A DNA stretch of 64,000 bases from NCBI RefSeq assembly GCF_030056705.1, contig NZ_JASHIC010000021.1, positions 94,382 to 158,381 of the forward strand, in the 5' to 3' direction. This DNA is from Flectobacillus longus. Lineage in GTDB: Bacteria; Bacteroidota; Bacteroidia; Cytophagales; Spirosomataceae. The notes beneath the pieces were generated by a model that saw only the letters and a list, made by a program, of their open reading frames with translations, was not told the DNA's origin and did not search any database. The position numbers were made by a program, and so were the translations under genes. Of the stretch, positions 54,228 to 62,228 are shown piece by piece (position 1 is the stretch's first letter; each line of letters opens with the position of its first letter).

Positions 54228-57221
54228 ATGGAAACGTTTATCAATACCGAATCTCAACTTTCAGAAAATACAATAAAAAAAACTAACCCATTGATAGAAC
54301 AGGAGACCCCTGCTTTTTATCAAGCATTGGACTTTGCCAATGAAGTAATTCTTATTTATAACAAGGATCAGGAAAATATCTATCAAAATAATCAGGCTCA
54401 AATTTTTATTGAAAACTATCATTGTATTGAGTCTGTGAGATTTTTATCCCAATTATTAAGTCGATTTGAGTTTCAACAAGAATCTGACACGCCATCCCAT
54501 ATTTCAAGCGAATATAGCTCTAGCTCTTATGGTCTGAAAGCTCGTGTTGTTCAAACATCAGAACAAACCTTTGTCTATATTTCGATGAGTCCCTTTTGGG
54601 CACAGCAACAAGACCTCATTAATACTATTATATCACCAGATTTTAATCCGATTCTCAATCAATCAAATGATATTTTGTGCTTAACGAGTGCTTCAGGCAG
54701 TATTCTCAAAATTAATCGTGCTGCAAGTACCTCGTGGGGGTACTCTGTTGATGAGCTTCAGCAAAAAAATCTTTTGTCTTTTTTGACCGAATCTTCAGCT
54801 CTTTCAATCAAAGAGTCATTTGAATCTTTAGCCAAAGGTCAGCACATTCAAAACGTTATTTTAGATATTCGTAAAAAGGATGGTACAATATTTCCAATGA
54901 TTTGGAATGCCGTTTGGAATCACCAGCAGCAAACAGTCATTGCTATTGCTAAAGATATTTCTGAAAGTTTAGTCAAAGAAAAAGCGCTTAAAATTTCAGA
55001 GCAAAACTATTCTTACCTTTTCAATAACAATCCATTACCAATGTGGATTAATGATTTTTATACCAAAGAGTTTATCGAAGTTAACGACGCAACTTTAAGA
55101 CAGTATGGTTATAGCAGAGAAGAACTTTTGAAAATGACGGTGTATGACATAGTAGCATTTGAGCAATTAGACCATTATAAAAATATTAGTTGGGATTTTA
55201 CTTCAGACCCTCCAAATTATCGAGGTATTTCCTTGCACAAAACTAAATCAGGCGAACCCATAACTGTTGACATTACAGCGCATCAGATAGAATATCAAAA
55301 TCGTACTGTATCGCTTGTACTCGTACATGATATAACGCTAAGAAAACTTGCTGAAAAGGAACTTATTCAAACAAATAACCGCCTAAAGGCAGCACAAGAA
55401 ATAGCACACCTTGCTTACTGGGAACATGATTTAAGAACAGGAAAAATATTTTGGTCAGAAGAGGTTTTCAAAATTTTTGAAATCACAGAAAACAGAGAAA
55501 AGTTTGATTATGAAGGCTTTATCGGAATGGTTCATCCCGACGATAGAATGTCAATCAAACTGCTAGAGGTATCCGTTTTATATGGAAGCAAACCCATCGA
55601 AAAGGAATTTAGAATAGTATTAGCTTCGGGCAAAACAAAATACTTATTTAGCAAAACACAAATTATTTTTGATACACTCGGCAATGCTCTGCGTATCGAT
55701 AGCACGTTTTTGGATATAACGCTACAAAAGCAAGCAAAACAAGCGCTTAAAAAAAGTAATGAGCGCTTTGAACTAGCCAAAAAAGCGACAAGAGATATTA
55801 TCTGGGATTGGGATATCATCACAGGCGATTCTTATTGGTCAGACAATTATGAATTCATTTTTGGGAAATACCCTTATGGATCCATGAAAGACTTTCAGGA
55901 TTGGAGCAGAAACATTTATGCCGAAGACAAAGAAAGAGTTTTGGATGAAATCCAATTAGCACTAGCCAATCCTGAACAAACTACCTGGGAAAGTGAATAT
56001 CGCTATGTTCGTGCCAATGGTGAAATAGCTCATGTAAGTGACAAGGGCTATATGGTTTTTGATAACCATGGCAAACCCATCAGAATGGTGGGTGCGATGC
56101 GTGATATTACCAAAGAAAAAGAAGAAGAACAACAGCTAAATCTTTGGAAATCGGTCATTACAAACAGCAATGATGCCATCCTGATTACAGAAGCAGAACC
56201 AATCGAACAACCAGGTCCTAGAATTATTTATGCCAATGAAGCTTTCACTAAAATGACAGGCTACGAGCTTCATGAAATTATAGGAAAATCGCCAAGAATA
56301 CTTCAAGGTCCTTCTAGCAACCGTTCAGAATTGAATAAGCTCAAAGCAGCTTTAAAAAAATGGGAGCCTTGCGAAATCGAAATTATCAATTACAAGAAAA
56401 ATAAAGAACCTTTTTGGGTAAGTATATCTATTGTTCCATTAGCCGACGAAGCGGGCTGGTTTACTCACTGGATTTCTATTCAAAAAGATATAACTGAGCG
56501 TAAAAAAAACGAAGAAGAAAGAGAGTTATTGATTCGGGAGTTGACCCAAATCAATCAGGATTTACGTCAATTTTCTTACATCACTTCACATAATATTCGC
56601 TCACCACTATCTAATTTATTGGGTCTACTCAAGATGTTAAATACCTCTACGATTACCGACCCAATGACATTGACTGTATTAGAAGGATTCAAAACCTCAA
56701 CTAATCAGCTCAACGATACTATTAATGATCTATTAAAGATTTTAGTAATCAAAGAGAATGTAAATGTACAGCAAGAACTCATTGATTTTGAAACAATTTG
56801 GAACAAAATAACACAAATGACTCAGCAACTTATTCAAGATGCTGGAACAACAATCAATATCAATTTTGAGAAAGCACCATCTGTAAATTTTAATATTTCG
56901 TATCTAGAAAGCATTCTTCTAAACCTGTTGTCAAATGCTTTGAAATACCGTTCGAATAAAAGACCTTTAGAAATATGGGTAAAAACAAGAAATACGTCGA
57001 AGGGGATTGAGTTAATTTTTACAGACAATGGCTTAGGTATTGACCTCAAACGTCATAAAAACAAGGTTTTTGGCCTTTATCAAAGATTTCATAATCATCC
57101 TGATAGCAAAGGTATTGGCTTGTATATGGTGCAAGCACAAGTAAAATCTCTTGGTGGGAACATTTCAGTAAAGAGTGAGGTAGATAAAGGGACTCAGTTT
57201 TCAATTTTATTTAAGAAGTAA
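54228..57221 (+). CDS. Multi-PAS sensor histidine kinase
   Basis: 997 residues from ATG at 54228. An in-frame ATG at 54165 would add 21 residues but lies only 14 bp after the -7 box and spans a perfect inverted repeat, so the later start is preferred. An uncharacterised N-terminus (about 1-125) is followed by PAS domains near 130-250, 255-370, 385-500, 505-630 and 635-765. HisKA has its His in YITSHNIRSPLSNLLG. HATPase has LLNLLSNALKYR, FTDNGLGIDLKRH and SKGIGLYMVQAQ. It is a paralogue of the kinase at 36383. It ends 2 bp before the receiver gene at 57224, its probable partner. Confidence 0.9.
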   Translation: METFINTESQLSENTIKKTNPLIEQETPAFYQALDFANEVILIYNKDQENIYQNNQAQIFIENYHCIESVRFLSQLLSRFEFQQESDTPSHISSEYSSSSYGLKARVVQTSEQTFVYISMSPFWAQQQDLINTIISPDFNPILNQSNDILCLTSASGSILKINRAASTSWGYSVDELQQKNLLSFLTESSALSIKESFESLAKGQHIQNVILDIRKKDGTIFPMIWNAVWNHQQQTVIAIAKDISESLVKEKALKISEQNYSYLFNNNPLPMWINDFYTKEFIEVNDATLRQYGYSREELLKMTVYDIVAFEQLDHYKNISWDFTSDPPNYRGISLHKTKSGEPITVDITAHQIEYQNRTVSLVLVHDITLRKLAEKELIQTNNRLKAAQEIAHLAYWEHDLRTGKIFWSEEVFKIFEITENREKFDYEGFIGMVHPDDRMSIKLLEVSVLYGSKPIEKEFRIVLASGKTKYLFSKTQIIFDTLGNALRIDSTFLDITLQKQAKQALKKSNERFELAKKATRDIIWDWDIITGDSYWSDNYEFIFGKYPYGSMKDFQDWSRNIYAEDKERVLDEIQLALANPEQTTWESEYRYVRANGEIAHVSDKGYMVFDNHGKPIRMVGAMRDITKEKEEEQQLNLWKSVITNSNDAILITEAEPIEQPGPRIIYANEAFTKMTGYELHEIIGKSPRILQGPSSNRSELNKLKAALKKWEPCEIEIINYKKNKEPFWVSISIVPLADEAGWFTHWISIQKDITERKKNEEERELLIRELTQINQDLRQFSYITSHNIRSPLSNLLGLLKMLNTSTITDPMTLTVLEGFKTSTNQLNDTINDLLKILVIKENVNVQQELIDFETIWNKITQMTQQLIQDAGTTININFEKAPSVNFNISYLESILLNLLSNALKYRSNKRPLEIWVKTRNTSKGIELIFTDNGLGIDLKRHKNKVFGLYQRFHNHPDSKGIGLYMVQAQVKSLGGNISVKSEVDKGTQFSILFKK

Positions 57222-57223
57222 AT

Positions 57224-57628
57224 ATGTTTAAGAAGATTTTGTGTGTGGACGACGACCCTGTTACCTTGATGATACTCAAGATGACAATGAATAAATGTAA
57301 TTTTACATCAATCGTTGAAACAGTCGCAGATGGGACAGAAGCTGTGCTATACTATGAGGAATTACTACAAAATCCTTCGATAGAAGCGCCAGAGCTTATT
57401 TTTCTCGATTTGAATATGCCCCAGATGAGTGGATGGGCTTTCTTGGATATTTTTATAGAAAGGTTTCAGAAACACTTTCCAGAAACAAAGGTTATCATTT
57501 TATCCTCAAGTATTGACCCCGAAGATATTCGCAAATCACTTGTAATGCGATGTGTAAAAGAATTTATCAGCAAGCCAATCAATACAACAACTCTTCAGAG
57601 GCTAAAGTCCGAAATGACGCTTGATTAA
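57224..57628 (+). CDS. Single-domain response regulator (Rcp1-like)
   Basis: 134 residues, a receiver only. The acidic cluster is VDDDP near 8-12, phospho-acceptor Asp62 is in LIFLDLNMPQMSGWAFL and the Lys is in FISKPINT. It follows the multi-PAS kinase with a 2-bp gap, so the pair is a kinase-receiver unit, matching the arrangement at 13059-15319. Confidence 0.93.
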   Translation: MFKKILCVDDDPVTLMILKMTMNKCNFTSIVETVADGTEAVLYYEELLQNPSIEAPELIFLDLNMPQMSGWAFLDIFIERFQKHFPETKVIILSSSIDPEDIRKSLVMRCVKEFISKPINTTTLQRLKSEMTLD

Positions 57629-57656
57629 GCTCAAGAAGTAAAAGCTATTCATAAAG

Positions 57657-57928
57657 ATGAGTTCTCCCGAATTTTGGGATAATTTAAAATAGAGACCTCT
57701 TATTTGTGTTTATGGAGATTCACAGGAAAAAAAGCAATCAAATCCTAGACATTAATTTACTATTAATCAAAAAAGGCGTTCGAAAAATTCATTTCGAACG
57801 CCTTTTTTGATACTATATTCCAAAATAAAATGACATATCTTTAGACTAAAAGCATTAGGTCTCTATAGATGAAATGTAGATTTAAAGAAATCGCTCAATC
57901 ACAAATCACTAAATTCGGGATTACCCAT
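57657..57928. repeat. Dispersed palindromic element, copy B
   Basis: The left end reads ATGAGTTCTCCCGAATTTTG and the right end, reverse-complemented, ATGGGTAATCCCGAATTTAG, giving imperfect terminal inverted repeats. It contains the hairpin at 57767-57810 and the motif CTAAAAGCATTAGGTCTCTA, equivalent to the CGCAAAGCATTGCGTCTCTA part of copy A, and CGCTCAATCAC near the right end in both copies. The left half is longer than in copy A. It ends 2 bp before the stop codon of the S24-type repressor gene. No coding content. Confidence 0.6.
57767..57810. terminator. Bidirectional terminator hairpin inside copy B
   Basis: A 19-bp perfect stem (57767-57785 and 57792-57810) has core GGCGTTCG/CGAACGCC, flanking A6/T6 runs and the loop AATTCA. 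It lies between the converging receiver and repressor genes. Confidence 0.8.
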
Positions 57929-57930
57929 GC

Positions 57931-58626
57931 TTATAGAGGAAATTCACCTGTAAAGAATCCTACAAATTTCCAAAGCTCCTGAATATCTTCTTCCATGACA
58001 GGATAAGGAGCATATCTTTCATTTGTCGACTTAAGAATCAACACATTTTTTTCGTTGAGATAATTAAAAACTTTTTTCAAAACAACACCTTCGTCTTTTG
58101 TAACAACAATACAAATTGTGCCATTTTTGATAGTTCGCCAATTATCAACATACTCAGCAAAAACCAATGAACCCTCTCTCAAAGGCAACATCGAGTCTCC
58201 TTGGATAGGAAATACACGATACTTGCGGTCTTTTGGTAAAAAAGGCACATTAAAAATTGGTAAACGACTAATATAATCAATGTCCCCATAGCCATTTGAA
58301 TAGCCCGCTACAGCTTTGATAGGAACAAACTCGATATTCTCTTCATTATCATTATTGACAGTAGTTGCCAATATTCTCAACTTATCTTCCTGACGTTTAG
58401 CTGGTTGGTTTGTTGCCAAGTCCTTTGTAAGCATATCATCAACGCTTACATTGAAGTAACTAGCCAATTTAATTAAATCAGCATAGCGTGGTTCAGCTCG
58501 ACCACTTTCATAAGAACCGAGTGTAGATTTTTTTAAATCAACTTCCTCAGCAAGTTTTTCCTGCGAAATTTTCCCGTCCAATTGTTTGCGTAGGTATTGC
58601 AGGTTTTGGCTAAAAAAAGTATCCAT
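57931..58626 (-). CDS. LexA/CI-like S24-family repressor
   Basis: 231 residues from ATG at 58626; an upstream TTG at 58680 would add 18. An HTH_3 domain (1-65; ISQEKLAEEVDLKKSTLGSY) is followed by a linker and an S24 peptidase domain. The catalytic Ser145 is in IQGDSMLP and Lys184 is in GVVLKKVF. The likely self-cleavage site is Ala107-Gly108 in VPIKAVAGYSNG, as in LexA-type proteins. It probably represses its targets until RecA-ssDNA or another signal triggers autocleavage. The upstream region carries inverted repeats that fit autoregulation. It is separate from the signalling genes and convergent with them. Confidence 0.9.
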   Translation of the reverse strand: MDTFFSQNLQYLRKQLDGKISQEKLAEEVDLKKSTLGSYESGRAEPRYADLIKLASYFNVSVDDMLTKDLATNQPAKRQEDKLRILATTVNNDNEENIEFVPIKAVAGYSNGYGDIDYISRLPIFNVPFLPKDRKYRVFPIQGDSMLPLREGSLVFAEYVDNWRTIKNGTICIVVTKDEGVVLKKVFNYLNEKNVLILKSTNERYAPYPVMEEDIQELWKFVGFFTGEFPL

Positions 58627-58665
58627 TGTGTGTATATATCTAATTCCTAAAGTGAATGCAAATAA

Positions 58666-58719
58666 TTTGTACAAAAACAATATGCAAAAATACTATATTT
58701 AGTCATTTTTTTGCATATT
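58666..58719 (-). promoter_or_regulatory. Candidate operators upstream of the S24 repressor
   Basis: TTTGTACAAA (58666-58675) is a perfect palindrome. AATATGCAAAAA (58679-58690) and TTTTTGCATATT (58708-58719) form a 12-bp perfect inverted repeat with a 17-bp spacer. Both are within 95 bp of the start codon, the usual place for autoregulatory sites. Confidence 0.45.
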
Positions 58720-58874
58720 ATTTAATAATAATAGTCTATTCGGTGTAAAATTGTAGGCATTTTATTACGTGAGGACTTATTGTAGAAAGGTAGATAGGTA
58801 AATTTATAGATAAGCCTGCTTATTTCAAAACAAATGTGTAGGTTAAATTATAGATTTATTAGTCATAACAAAAA

Positions 58875-58899
58875 AAGGTGAGCAATAGATGCCCACCTT
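58875..58899 (-). terminator. Terminator after the NIPSNAP gene
   Basis: The stem AAGGTG-GCA with TGC-CACCTT (one internal mismatch) has a 5-nt loop and is followed by T residues on the minus strand. It lies 22 bp past the stop codon. Confidence 0.75.
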
Positions 58900-58920
58900 C
58901 AATTATAATGTCTTAATTAC

Positions 58921-59727
58921 TTAAATATCAGAGTAATCCGTCGGTCTTAAAAAACGTGTATCATTTTTTGAAACATTATGTTGATACTTAGGCATTGCAG
59001 ATAAAGATTTCCATTCGGGGTCAGCACTAAATGACTTCCAGTGTGCATCTCTATCAGCTTTATTTTCGAAAGTTGTCATATAAATCAAGTTAGGCATAGC
59101 TGCTCCTGAAACTACTTCCGAATAAAATACTGCGTTGAAATTCAATCTTTTAAATAATTTCACTTCACCACCAGCATTAAACATATCTACTTTGTTGACG
59201 TATATTTTTTCGCTAGGTCCTTCGTAACTTCTAAATTCATAAACTCTTTCAGACTTTGGCGATGAAAGCGCAGGCATCTGAAAATGTGGTTGATCGACAA
59301 ATGCTCTCATCAAAATAGATTCCATACGTGTGTACACGGGCTTATCCCAAGGCGTATCGATATAATCTTTTCCCTCTTCCAAATATGTTTTATCGGCAGA
59401 AAGTTTTCCTTCTAATTTTGCCCATTCATCTTGTGATTTAAAAGGAATAAATACATATACCATTTTTTCGGCTGGTTCGCCAGCTTCTGGCGAAATAATT
59501 GGTTTGAATACACCAACTTTCTCAATACCAGCACGATGTAATGCAGTCATGTAGGCATTTTGTAAATAATTATCGAGACGAGTTTCTTGTTCCGCCGTTT
59601 TTAAACGATAAATAATCAACTGATAAAAGTCTCTTTTGGGTGCTGCAGCCCAAGAATTAATTGAAGTAAGAATTGTGACCAATAGCGCTAAAACAGCTAC
59701 TAATTTGGTACGAAATACATGTTTCAT
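58921..59727 (-). CDS. NIPSNAP-family protein, exported
   Basis: 268 residues with a signal peptide (TKLVAVLALLVTILTSINSWAAA). Two NIPSNAP-like ferredoxin-fold units are visible, one starting FYQLIIYRLKTAEQETRLD and one starting RVYEFRSYEGPSEKIYVNKV, the second with FNAGGEVKLFKRLNFNAVFY and LIYMTTFENKADRDAHWKSF. The biochemical role of bacterial NIPSNAP proteins is unclear, and they are often found near sugar-catabolism genes. It stands alone between terminators. Confidence 0.88.
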   Translation of the reverse strand: MKHVFRTKLVAVLALLVTILTSINSWAAAPKRDFYQLIIYRLKTAEQETRLDNYLQNAYMTALHRAGIEKVGVFKPIISPEAGEPAEKMVYVFIPFKSQDEWAKLEGKLSADKTYLEEGKDYIDTPWDKPVYTRMESILMRAFVDQPHFQMPALSSPKSERVYEFRSYEGPSEKIYVNKVDMFNAGGEVKLFKRLNFNAVFYSEVVSGAAMPNLIYMTTFENKADRDAHWKSFSADPEWKSLSAMPKYQHNVSKNDTRFLRPTDYSDI

Positions 59728-59877
59728 TTTCTCTTAAAATAATTAGTGAATAATCTTTGAATATATAGATAAAACAAGAAATGATTGTTTTTTACTTATA
59801 TATCCAACAAAAATAGAAAATAAAAAATGCCATTCTACCATGCTTTATCGTTTAAGGACAAATAGCTCTAAAAAAGT

Positions 59878-59917
59878 AAATGGTCTTCTGAAGAATTTAT
59901 TCTTCAGAAGACCATTT
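59878..59917 (-). terminator. Long hairpin terminator
   Basis: A stem of up to 19 bp, AAATGGTCTTCTGAAGAAT and its exact reverse complement with 2 nt between, is followed by a T-rich tract on the minus strand. It is about 150 bp past the stop of the gene at 60066. Confidence 0.7.
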
Positions 59918-60034
59918 TTATTAATTACACCTAAATTTTTACCTGCATTAAGCGCTAGGCTTTATTCCATAGGCTAAAAGTTAAAAAGTATTTCTTAGGA
60001 AATAAGTGAAGCTTTTTTTCCTAATGTCTAAAGC

Positions 60035-60065
60035 GTATTAATGCAATTTTATTTTGCATTAATAC
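60035..60065 (-). terminator. Hairpin directly after the 60066 gene
   Basis: A 12-bp perfect stem, GTATTAATGCAA and TTGCATTAATAC, with a 7-nt AT loop begins at the base next to the stop codon. The stem is AT-rich, so it is a weak terminator or a transcript-stabilising hairpin. The rest of 59728-60034 shows no gene. Confidence 0.5.
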
Positions 60066-60416
60066 TTATGCTAAAGCTCCTTCTCCCAACACTTCGTATA
60101 ACATACTATTTAAGGAAAGAACAAATTTTGTTCCATCTAATAAGTCTCTTAACTGAACAATTTCACAGAGTGTTAGCTGCCATGAAAGTTGAACCTGAGG
60201 AGCCTCTACTAGCTCATAATCAAAGTCATCTGACAAATTAAATATCATTTGATGAATATCAATTGAAGAAACTTTGCGGCGAAATGCCAAAAAATCATGA
60301 ATCTTGAAAGTTGCAATCATTCCATTAAAATGCACATGAATTTTATTTGTCAAATCGCATTGCCAAGTACTTCCTTTTGAATTTTGATATAATTCGTGAA
60401 ATGCAGGATATTCCAT
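60066..60416 (-). CDS. Small conserved-looking protein of unknown function
   Basis: 116 residues, soluble. The order of parts is KIHVHFNGMIATFKIHDFLAF, then HQMIFNLSDDFDYELVE and LTLCEIVQLRDLLDGTKFVL, an alpha/beta layout common in short uncharacterised Bacteroidota proteins. I cannot name the family. It is monocistronic, with hairpins on both sides. Confidence 0.6.
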   Translation of the reverse strand: MEYPAFHELYQNSKGSTWQCDLTNKIHVHFNGMIATFKIHDFLAFRRKVSSIDIHQMIFNLSDDFDYELVEAPQVQLSWQLTLCEIVQLRDLLDGTKFVLSLNSMLYEVLGEGALA

Positions 60417-60514
60417 AACCTAACCTCTATTTTGAATACACTACAAAGTTAATAGGAGAATATATATCAAACAATAGTTATTTAAAATAAGTCTAAATAA
60501 ATTTTCATGGTCTA

Positions 60515-60556
60515 TTTACAAAAAAGGCCACTTCACGAAGTAGCCTTTTTTGTAAA
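60515..60556 (-). terminator. Terminator after the MFS transporter gene
   Basis: A 14-bp stem, TTTACAAAAAAGGC and GCCTTTTTTGTAAA, is extended by ACTTC/GAAGT in its upper part and lies 28 bp past the stop. Confidence 0.85.
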
Positions 60557-60583
60557 TGTAAGTTCCTAATTTACAGCGTCAAA

Positions 60584-61888
60584 CTATAATTTTACTTTTT
60601 CCATTTTTGGAGCAAAAAAGTGCATTGCCAACCATGCTAAAATATAAGCTATTGAGCAAATAATGAAAATAACATTGTAACCAATATTTATATCTCCTGC
60701 TTTTTTGTAAGTATCCAATAAATAACCTACTAAAATAGGAAATAAGATACCGCCAACAGAGCCTGCCATACTACCAATTCCTACTACCGAACTAATCGCC
60801 TTGCGAGGAAACATATCTGAAGCTGTTGTAAAAATATTAGCACTCCAAGCTTGGTGTGCGGCCATCGCTAATGCAATTAGACCCACAGCCTGCCAGATGT
60901 TTGTACAGTATTGAGCAAAAAATACAGGTAATACCGCCAATGCAAAACTCAACATAGATGCCTTTCTGGCTTTGAATACAGTCCAACCTTTTTTGATTAG
61001 ATATCCCGAAAGATATCCCCCTCCAATACTACCGATTGTGGTAGCTGTATAAACCACAATTAATTCGATACTTGGCTTTTTTAAATCCAATTGAAAACGC
61101 TCGGCAAAGTAAGATGGTAGCCAGTAAAGAAAGAACCACCAAATAGGGTCAGTAAACATTTTACCAAAAACAAAAGCCCATGTTTGACGAATCCCAAAAA
61201 GTTTTATCCATTTTACAGATTCTGTGGTTTCTACTTCTTGTTCGTCGGCATCACTATTGATATATTCCAGTTCTTCTGTGCTTAATTTAGGGTGATTTGT
61301 AGGAGTTTCGTAGTATAATTTCCAGAAAATCAGCCAAATAAAACCAACTCCACCCGTAATAATAAACGCTTCACGCCAGCCATAAACTCCCAAAATCCAA
61401 GGTACCATAATAGGTGCTACTACCGCTCCAATATTTGCGCCTGAGTTGAATATTCCAGTAGCAAAGGCACGCTCTTTCTTAGGAAACCATTCTGCAACTG
61501 TTTTGATAGCCGCAGGAAAATTTCCTGATTCGCCCAAACCTAAAAGCATACGCATACTAGCTAGTCCAAAAGTAGATCCAACGGCAGCATGTAAAACCGC
61601 CGCTATACTCCACCAAATAACCGAAATAGTGTAGCCTAACTTGGTTCCAATTTTATCGATAATTCTACCAAAAAATAAAAAACCAGTAGCATAAGCCGCC
61701 GTAAAAGCCATAATTACCTGACCGTAATCGGACTCGCTCCAGTTAAATTCTTTTTCGAGGGTGGGTTTTAATAATCCAATTACCTGACGATCAAGGTAAT
61801 TGATAGTGGTAGCAAAAAAAAGTAAGAGGACTATTCTCCAACGATATTGAGGAATTTTTGAATTCATAAAAAACAGTTTAGGGTTCAT
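60584..61888 (-). CDS. MFS transporter, anion:cation symporter (ExuT-like) type
   Basis: 434 residues with about 12 transmembrane helices. WRIVLLLFFATTINYLDRQV in helix 1 and LLGLGESGNFPAAIKTVAEW are the ACS-family (hexuronate/glucarate transporter) signature, as is WFPKKERAFATGIFNSGANI. It probably imports a sugar acid or related organic anion with a cation. An ATG at 61867 is an alternative start that trims seven residues. It is divergent from the carboxylesterase gene, with a 340-bp shared upstream region (61889-62228). Confidence 0.88.
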   Translation of the reverse strand: MNPKLFFMNSKIPQYRWRIVLLLFFATTINYLDRQVIGLLKPTLEKEFNWSESDYGQVIMAFTAAYATGFLFFGRIIDKIGTKLGYTISVIWWSIAAVLHAAVGSTFGLASMRMLLGLGESGNFPAAIKTVAEWFPKKERAFATGIFNSGANIGAVVAPIMVPWILGVYGWREAFIITGGVGFIWLIFWKLYYETPTNHPKLSTEELEYINSDADEQEVETTESVKWIKLFGIRQTWAFVFGKMFTDPIWWFFLYWLPSYFAERFQLDLKKPSIELIVVYTATTIGSIGGGYLSGYLIKKGWTVFKARKASMLSFALAVLPVFFAQYCTNIWQAVGLIALAMAAHQAWSANIFTTASDMFPRKAISSVVGIGSMAGSVGGILFPILVGYLLDTYKKAGDINIGYNVIFIICSIAYILAWLAMHFFAPKMEKVKL

Positions 61889-62189
61889 AACTCAACTATA
61901 ATGCTGTGTTATCGAACATTTTGATGACTAGAGTTAATGAGTAAAGACGTCACTTATAATTATTTACCCTAACTTTCTTCGATATGTATAATTTTTTTCA
62001 CACTTTTTTGTATTAAATCCGATTTTTTTATCACATTTGTATCTATAGTCTCATCTTGAGACAATTGCTCAGATGGCATTTTCTTATTATCCAATTATTT
62101 AAAAACAGTAAGTAAATAGACAAGTGTAAAGGCAAAGAGAAACAAAATGCTTCTTGTTTTGTGCCTTTATCTCTTTTGTACATAGCACT

Positions 62190-62197
62190 TAACTTTG
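62190..62197 (+). promoter_or_regulatory. -7 box of the carboxylesterase gene
   Basis: TAACTTTG matches TAnnTTTG exactly, 31 bp upstream of the ATG. No well-spaced -33 element was found. The surrounding 61889-62228 region shows no other definite signal. Confidence 0.5.
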
Positions 62198-62228
62198 TCC
62201 ATTTATTTACACTTATACCAATTAACTA

